Of a stretch of 64,000 nucleotides of DNA, positions 57,527 through 64,000 are shown piece after piece. Position numbers and translations under genes: made by a program. Under the pieces are notes generated by a model. The model made no database searches, was not told the origin of the DNA, and saw only the letters and a program-made list of their open reading frames with translations. The number at the start of each line of letters is the position of its first letter. Within the stretch, counting starts at the first letter, position 1. Source of the stretch: Gnetum montanum (lineage: Eukaryota > Streptophyta > Gnetopsida > Gnetales > Gnetaceae); contig MNCI01033682.1 of NCBI GenBank assembly GCA_015680685.1, positions 203,591-267,590 on the forward strand, in the 5' to 3' direction.

Positions 57527-60427
57527 TGTTGACACATTTAAACCATCTTATGGAGCATAATTTATGAATTAATGTTTAGGTTTTATTAAAATCCAAATGT
57601 TATTGGTGAATGCAAGATAGCATACAAGTAGAAAAAGGCAAAATTTGATGGAAGCTTAGTTACTTTCTTTGTAAAATGAAAGTACATTAACATGTTAATG
57701 AGCATGTAGTGTGTTTACTTTCATAACCGATGGAACATGATTTCTATGTTGACTTCTCCTTATAATGAGTGAAAGTCTTTGTAAGGGGAAGGATAGTACT
57801 ACTATAGTTGCTAATTTTAATCAAATGGCTAAGTGGTAGATAGTAGAGGTACCTGTGATCATTTACCTTTAATTAAAGTTTTAAAAGATGAATATATCTT
57901 CTAGAAGTTAAAATATCATGAATTTAGAAGACACTTTGGAATCTGCTAGTTGCAAAGAGAAAATAAGCATATGAGAAATAAAGGAAAATTTCACATGATT
58001 ATGGAAAAACATGAAATGCTGCTGAATTTTTCAAAAATTACCATTATTTGCACATAATGATCTTTGAAGTATACACTATCCACTATGTAAGCTATGGAGA
58101 TTTGGCCACAAGAGAGTGTAGAGTTTAACAAAAAAAAAAAAAACCTTTCCAAATTCACAAATATTTTGTGAGAAACCATGAGAGCATCATTTAGAATTTA
58201 GAAATAAAAAACAAAAACTCAGGCTATCACAAACGTAAGTCACATCCTTGAGAAAAAGAAAGATGGATATTTGCAAGATAATGAAAACCTATGCCACTAG
58301 ATTGTTTCAAATGAGCAACATTGAGATTTAGAAAATTAAAAAAATACCTAGGAAATATTTCTCATTCTGCAAAATCAGGAGCACTCATCAAAAGCAGAGG
58401 AAATTATGAGTATAATAAAGAATATTTAAACAACAAACAAAATTTAAAAGCCCAGGCTTAGGCGCAAGGTGCCATGAATTCGTGAATGGGCTGCAACGCA
58501 AGGATGATATTTTTTTAAGGGTTAACACAATGTTAGGGTTAGCAAAGTCGACATTGAATCCCATGCAATGAATGCATAGTTAAAAAAAATTCATTGGCCC
58601 CAACTGTAATGATAAAGAAATATGTGGCCTCCCCCAACTGGATCAAACCAGAACCCAACACTGACACCTGCAACTTGGGAAAAGCCATTATCAATGACAA
58701 TAGCTCAATAATGGTTATGATAGCAACGCGACAACGAAGGTGATGGTGACATAGTTGGAAGACTCCATTGGAAAAGGGCTAGGGAGCATTTATGGTTGTT
58801 TGGTAGAAATGACATCAGAGTTGAAGCAAGGCAGAGCAAATGATAGGGTTAACTCCAAATGCGGGAAGAGGAAAACGTGGTGCGTGGTACCAAGACCACA
58901 GGAAATGAACATACCTTCAAATTATTACATGTCTTTCATAGACGTGTTGATGAATGCGATGTTAAGGTTATGATATATATATATATATATATATGGTAAA
59001 ACCTTAATGTTGGGTAGGGCTTATAGATTAGGAAAGAAGGATTTATGAACATGTGATAAATATAACTTTATTTTTGAAAACGTTCCATAGGAAGTTGTAA
59101 TTAATTCTCATTGATATTTGTAATCTCTTATGTGACACTTACCAACTATGACTTAAATTTCTCATAAAAGTTACAACTTCAAAGGTGGTTATGAATTAAT
59201 CCTCTAGATATTTGCAAATATCTATAACTTCTCATGATTATTGTAACTACCCCAAGGTCATTATAAAAGGGCCTTCAAAGGTAGATTTGGTAGAAAGATT
59301 TTGGGGAAGAAGCATACTTAGAAGAAATATTGAAGATTGTAAAAGCATCACTTGTTAAAGCCATTAATTCAACTTCTTTGGTTTAATTGTGTGAGTCCAT
59401 TTCTTCCCATTTTGTTTTAGTTACTTAGCTAATTATTTAGATAGTATCATGCTTGTAATGTTGGGATTTTTTATATGTTGCTTTTATAGCTTTGTTTTTG
59501 AGCAATATTAGACTTCTATTAAGATTTTCCATAAAAGAGCTTATGTTGTTGAAAAGTCTCTAGAGCAATTTAATAGTAATGTCTTAAAGAAATTGCCTAT
59601 TTTGAGCATATAGGATCAAGGAGAATCTTTGATATTTTGAGACGATCGAAATAACTTCATTATTTTAAAGTGTATTGCCTTGATATTTCAATCCTGAGAT
59701 TATCAAAATTTTTAAAGTCTCTATTGAATGCAATTCTTGACTACTATTAACTAGTTAAAATAGAAGCTTGTACTTTGTCATTTACAAAGCATTTTTGGTA
59801 GTGTAATAAGATTGTCCTTTATGAAATTGCTTGTTGAGCTTAGAGGGTGGACAATTCTTAGTTAGATTGAATTGGAATAGATTTATTGTGAAGTGTTTTC
59901 TCATGTCATTTTATCTTACTTAAATATTTAAGATTTCACACAAATATGATTTCTTTTCTTTCTCTTTCTAGGTCCATTGAATCTTGCTCTACTTTTAGTT
60001 TTCTTGTGGAATTTTCCCTATGGGGGAAATTAGGAGTAGTTTGGCAGAATTGTGCTCAAACATTTTTTGCAAAATTTTATTTGTTACAAGTAATGTACTA
60101 TAGAGACTATATAAACAAAGTCATTTGACAAAATAGGAACTTTCAACAACTCATAGTGTTTGATAAAGTTAGTTGAATTTCTTTTATGAAAGCCAATTAT
60201 AATTTCATACATAACCCAACCATTTTAACATTTACAATAGTAAACACATATTCACATTTAGTTCATTTGATAACTATTGAGTTTATTTTGAGGTATCCAA
60301 GCCTTAGTGTTGCCAGAGACCAATAAGCACCTAAACCTTATTTGAAGAACACTTTTGTATCCCTTGACTCCTAAGGTCACAAAACCAAAGGCATCAATGT
60401 TGGTAGTCTAGTCCCAAATAGTTGCCA
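57527..60427 (+). repeat. 3' LTR of the family B plus copy
   Basis: About 2.9 kb, starting TGTTGACACATTTAAACC and ending AAATAGTTGCCA. A TATA box, TATAAAAG, lies at 59262-59269. The part after 59380 is shared with the LTRs at 41943-43514 and 60742-62108; the first 1.4 kb is not, so U3 has been replaced or holds an insertion. A TA run lies at 58973-58994. Confidence 0.7.
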
Positions 60428-60741
60428 AAAAATGTGTGTAAGGGGTTTATTATTGCACGGTGACAAGCGAGAGGTACTTGTGTGAGGGAAAAAAATGATA
60501 AGCGCAGTGGCAACAACACTGTGAAAAGTGATGCTACTACATAGTAGGCACAACACATGGTGTGTAGCGATTAAGTGGAGTAGTAGAGGACACTGATGGT
60601 AATGACACTGAGTTCTAAGTGGTAGTAGCTGGGGTGGTGTGGCTAGAGTAAGCAAGAAGAATAGAGTACAAGAGCAGAGAGAGTTGGTACACTGGATAAC
60701 ATCTTTTGAAACATTCATTGCCAAGCAGATGACCTAAATAT
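60428..60741. other. Spacer between two family B elements
   Basis: 314 bp without a recognised repeat or gene. G/T-rich on the plus strand with GTGGTAG-type repeats. Confidence 0.5.
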
Positions 60742-62108
60742 GTGTTGAAACCTTATTTTTAAGACTTGTAAGGTAATTTTAATTAAGTTATTTTAAAAAA
60801 GAAAAAAGAAAGTTATTATTCAAGAAGAAAGGTAGTTTATTGGATAGTTATCCAATAAGACACTTGGCAACTATAGCTTCTTAGTCTCTATGGTGATTGT
60901 AACTTCTATGGTGGTTATAACTAATTCTCATTAGTTTATATGGTGGTTATAACTAACTACCATAGTGGTTATAATTAACTTTAACTCTTCATGATGATTC
61001 TAACTACCATGAAGCCACTGCAAAAGAGCTTCAAGAATAGAAAGGAAAAAGGGAGGAAAAATCAAGAAGAATTATTGAAGACTACTTGTAAGAATGGCTT
61101 GCTAATTGCATAATCAATTTAGTTGCTTTTTAAAAATCCTATGAGTTCTTTTCTTCTCATTTTGTATTAGTTTCTTTACTCATAGTATAGATAGTATTGT
61201 GTTTGGTATTTAATTTTGAGATTTTTTGATTCCTCTCTAGTTTCACGAAATTCTAGACTTCTATTTGGTTGCCATATAAGAGCTTATGTTATCTTTTGAA
61301 AAGCATCTTGAGTAATTTAATAGTAATGTCTTCATGAAATTGCATTTTTAAGTCTAGAAGATTTAGAAAATATTTGATATTTTGAGCTAACTTGAAATAG
61401 CTTCAATTTTTAAAGTCTTTTTCTTGATGCTTCAATCTTGAAATTGTTTAATAACTATTTAACTAGCCAAATAATAGCTTGTATTTCTATTATTTAGAGA
61501 GCATTTTAGTAGTTTAATAAGAGGGTCTTTTACAAAATTGCTTGTTAAGCTCAAAGGGTTTGGACATTTTGTAACACTTTAGATTGAACTAAAATAACTT
61601 TATCTCAAAGTGTTTGCTCATGTTTAATTTATCTTAATTAAATATTTGAGATTTCAAACAAAAATTATTTTCTTTCTTCTTCTCTTTTAAATTCCATTAA
61701 ATATCACTCTATTTCTATTTTTCTTGTGGATCTTTCTTGTTGAGAAAAACTAGGAGTAGGTTTTTGTAGAATTGTGCTTAAGCATTTTGGTGAAATTTTA
61801 TTTGTTTCAAGCAATGTACTATAGGAATCTTTAATGACTCATAGTATTCAACAATATTAGCTTAATTTCTTTTATAATAGCCTATTATAGTTTTATACAT
61901 AAACCCAACCATTTCAACATGCATAACAACAAACACACATGTACTCTTAGTTCACTCTGTTACCATTGAGTTTATTTGGAGGTATCTAGGCCTTGGTGTT
62001 TCTAGAGACCAGCAAGCACCTAAATTCTAGTTTTAAGGAATACATTTGTTTCCCATGATTCCAGTCATGAGATCGGGGAAAAACATTGGTGGTTCCAAAT
62101 GGTCACCA
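60742..62108 (+). repeat. 5' LTR of a third family B element
   Basis: It runs from about TGTTGAAACCTTATT to AAATGGTCACCA. It aligns with 59060-60427 of the plus copy throughout. The TATA position has decayed (CTGCAAAAG where the other has TTATAAAAG). The start is approximate. Confidence 0.65.
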
Positions 62109-62240
62109 ACGGTTCTTTTTTGGTGCTAGAAGGAGGACAAGAAAGATTGTTACCTAAGTTCATAAGTTAATAACTTATTACATTCAAAGAGCTTAATAGT
62201 CCTAGCACACCAACAGTTCTTTTTGGTACTAGAAGAAAGG
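62104..62240. repeat. Duplicated primer-binding region, offset 103 bp
   Basis: CACCAACGGTTCTTTTTTGG followed by TGCTAGAAGGAGG is repeated as CACCAACAGTTCTTTTTGG and TACTAGAAGAAAGG. Confidence 0.8.
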
Positions 62241-63585
62241 CTTAAAATTAGCTATTATTTTGAGTTCATGACCAAATAGACTAATAGTTTAGAATATTTC
62301 AAAAGTCCTAAAGAATTTTTTGATTATAGGACCAACTATTCATTAGAGGAAGAACAAAAAAAGGTTTTTGAGTTTGGAACAAGTAGTGGAATAAAAACTA
62401 GAAAGATAAAGAGTTCACCTCTTCTATCTGGTTTATTCATATATAAGAGAAGGTTGAAGAAATATAAAAGTTCAACGATCAAAAGGAATCATAATAGAAT
62501 GCCAAATCCACAACTAGTGAATCCTTAGCAAGGAGTTACACCATTAAGGTTCCAAAATTACAATGATATTCATAAGGCAGTTTACAAATATTTGCCTGAA
62601 CCTTTTATTCTCGAAAAAGCTTACTTGGTTGAAGAATACCTTCACCTGTTTGAGTTAGCTTTAGCTCATGCAAATATTCAACACCAAGACCAATCTTGTA
62701 GATTATTTTTAGTGGATTTAAAGGATATGGCTTACATTTGATATTCAAACTTGCTAAGCAATAGTATCATAATTTAGGATGATATGAAAAGCCTTTTCTT
62801 GGCCCAGTTTGGTAATTAATTAGATCAACAACAACTATACCATGGGCTAGTACAAGCTAACGAAGGAGTTAAAGATTTAATTAGATATTTCAACGTTAAA
62901 TTTCAATGAATTTATGGACTCTTTCAAAGACAGTATAGATCATTAGATGAAGTGCTTAGAGACACTTATCTTAAGGCTATGAATCCCAATATTTAAATTA
63001 GGTTAAGGAGAACTCCAAACTTGCTAACATTGAATGATTACTTTAGTGAAGCTATACAATTAGAAAAATAACTGAACTTGAATGATGAAAAAATTATTAC
63101 AAGTTAAGAATTAGAATAGAAAAGTGTGGAATGTTTTATTCTAAATCTTGCTTAAAAAGCATCTCATAAATTAATTTCTTTTGCTCATAATCCAATTTTT
63201 TTTTCCAAAATGGTACCTAACAATTTTGCAAACAAGTTATTGACCATGATTAATCTATAATTATATAAAGCTCATTTTTCTCATTTTTTAAAGGATAATA
63301 ATTGTACTAATCATTCACTCTCTAGTCAAACCATGTTAAAGTCCTTCATTAAGCATTTTCCCAGTTTCTCTCCAAACTACATCACACACATTTTAATTGG
63401 TAATATGGTCTAATGAGAACTTTATAACTCAGCATTACCTAACAAAATGAAACCCATAACTTGGAGCTTTCAAACCAAAAGTCTAACTACTAGGCTAATG
63501 CCTCACTATACAACATACCATCATTCTACCTCTACAACTTTTTCAAAAGCTAATTTCTCAATTTTCTCTAATACTTCATCATACA
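62109..63585 (+). mobile_element. Interior of the third family B element: primer-binding region and gag
   Basis: Just inside the LTR is TGGTGCTAGAAGGAGG (62121), a possible primer-binding site, repeated in decayed form at 62224. Gag follows at 62340-63110. Pol is not reached: after about 63180 the sequence is unrecognised, and the next family A LTR begins at 63586. Confidence 0.6.
62340..63110 (+). pseudogene. Family B gag remnant
   Basis: The plus strand has PLRFQNYNDIHKAVYKYLPE, FILEKAYLVEEYLHLFELAL, then DMAYIWYSNLLSNSIIIW, DDMKSLFLAQFGN and LVQANEGVKDLIRYFNVKFQ, the layout of a Retrotrans_gag capsid domain (helix, W-x-WY-segment, F-x-F-segment). Stops occur at several positions. Gag would coat the RNA in particles. 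Confidence 0.65.
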
Positions 63586-64000
63586 TGATGAGACGCGGAT
63601 TGCACAAGCCGCGATATCGCGTCCTTCCCTGCAATATCGCGTACACGATATCGCGGTCCGCCGCCATATCTATAAATAAGAGGCGGCACTCCCCTCATTT
63701 CACATCCTAGGCATAAAGTAGCGAAGCTCTGGCGGATTGATCACCCCAGAGATAGAATATTTTCCATGTGCCCGCAGTAGGAGTCCCCCAAGTGAACGAT
63801 TCTTTATTCGAACAACTTTGTACCTGAACGCAAGTTGTGTACGACAATAAAGACGAGCTTTGTGGATAAACCTTGCAATGCATGGATAGGTTTAATTAAT
63901 GTTATTTACTGCTTTCCTAGTAACGCGGCACGAGTACGACTTGGTTACGAGCGTTGACGAACGTGTACGGCTAGCCAAGGAATCGGCTACTCATCGCGAT
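63586..64000 (+). repeat. Family A LTR, plus orientation, cut by the window end
   Basis: It begins TGATGAGACGCGGATTGC. The TATA box TATAAATA is at 63671-63678 and AATAAA at 63846-63851. It is the reverse-complement counterpart of 55778-56721 and very similar to it, with more CpG sites intact. Whether a full element follows is not visible. Confidence 0.88.
63598..63668 (+). promoter_or_regulatory. U3 palindrome array of the terminal LTR
   Basis: CGCGATATCGCG, CAATATCGCGTACACGATAT and CGCGGTCCGCCG lie directly upstream of the TATA box. This is the most CpG-rich and palindromic version in the window. Confidence 0.6.

Larger units (their letters stand above)
51220..60427 (+). mobile_element. Ty3/gypsy family B element, plus copy, with nested solo LTR
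   Basis: Gag end, protease, extra RNase H, reverse transcriptase, RNase H, integrase, extra ORF, polypurine tract and 3' LTR are colinear with the minus copy at 41.9-47.9 kb. No 5' LTR is identified; the left boundary in the unrecognised region is uncertain. A solo family A LTR interrupts it at 55778-56721. Confidence 0.82.

Noticed and set aside
58440-58970. Host gene fragment in the LTR (72-codon frame at 58755-58973)
   Set aside because: No recognisable domain, inside the U3-like part of a family B LTR; it could be an insertion but I cannot support a gene.
1-64000. tRNA or rRNA genes
   Set aside because: Only decayed tRNA-like promoter boxes inside SINEs were seen; none can fold as an intact tRNA by eye.

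Overview
This is plant nuclear DNA from a large, repeat-rich genome. The evidence is spliceosomal GT-AG introns in the one recognisable host gene, a plant-type SMP/C2 protein with a plastid-style N-terminus, plant LINE 3' ends, tRNA-derived SINEs of the Au type, and layers of decayed Ty3/gypsy LTR retrotransposons. There is no sign of bacterial, viral or organellar DNA. I cannot name the species; a seed plant with a bloated genome (gymnosperm or magnoliid style) is an inference only.

Layout. 1-5.75 kb: the 3' tail of one LINE (+) and a decayed L1-type LINE (-). 6.24-15.58 kb (-): the 5' six exons of a tricalbin/synaptotagmin-like (NTMC2T5-type) gene, including a 19-nt microexon. Its intron 2 holds a LINE fragment and a gypsy fragment, and intron 1 holds a SINE and a 127-bp repeat that runs into the exon-1 splice donor. 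The rest of the gene lies to the left of the window or in an intron beyond exon 6. 16-37 kb: a nest of elements. An RTE-type LINE (-) is split by a 16.6-kb Ty3/gypsy element (element 1, family A, 17523-34161, perfect 5-bp target duplication). Element 1 is itself split by a 6.4-kb gag-only relative (element 2, 25806-32248). The same RTE LINE also carries a solo LTR (34727-35637). 37-50 kb (-): a family A 3' LTR with an unusual internal ORF, then a family B gypsy element, then a family A pol fragment joined at about 47.9 kb. 50-51.2 kb: unrecognised sequence. 51.2-60.4 kb (+): a second family B element interrupted by a solo family A LTR (55778-56721, perfect target duplication). 60.7-63.5 kb (+): the 5' LTR and gag of a third family B element. 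63.586 kb to the window end: the start of another family A LTR.

How it works together. The host gene should encode a membrane-anchored lipid-transfer protein; everything else is transposon history. Family A elements use an Asp-type primer-binding site, carry a G-rich polypurine tract, and have a very short U3 made of repeated GATATC/CGCG palindromes directly upstream of a TATA box. Family B elements carry an extra RNase H between protease and reverse transcriptase as well as the usual one after it, and a conserved unrecognised ORF downstream of integrase. Almost all reading frames carry stops and frameshifts. Three single Ns (4365, 45701, 55623) mark places where the assembly is incomplete; two can be shown, by comparison between the two family B copies, to hide several hundred bases.
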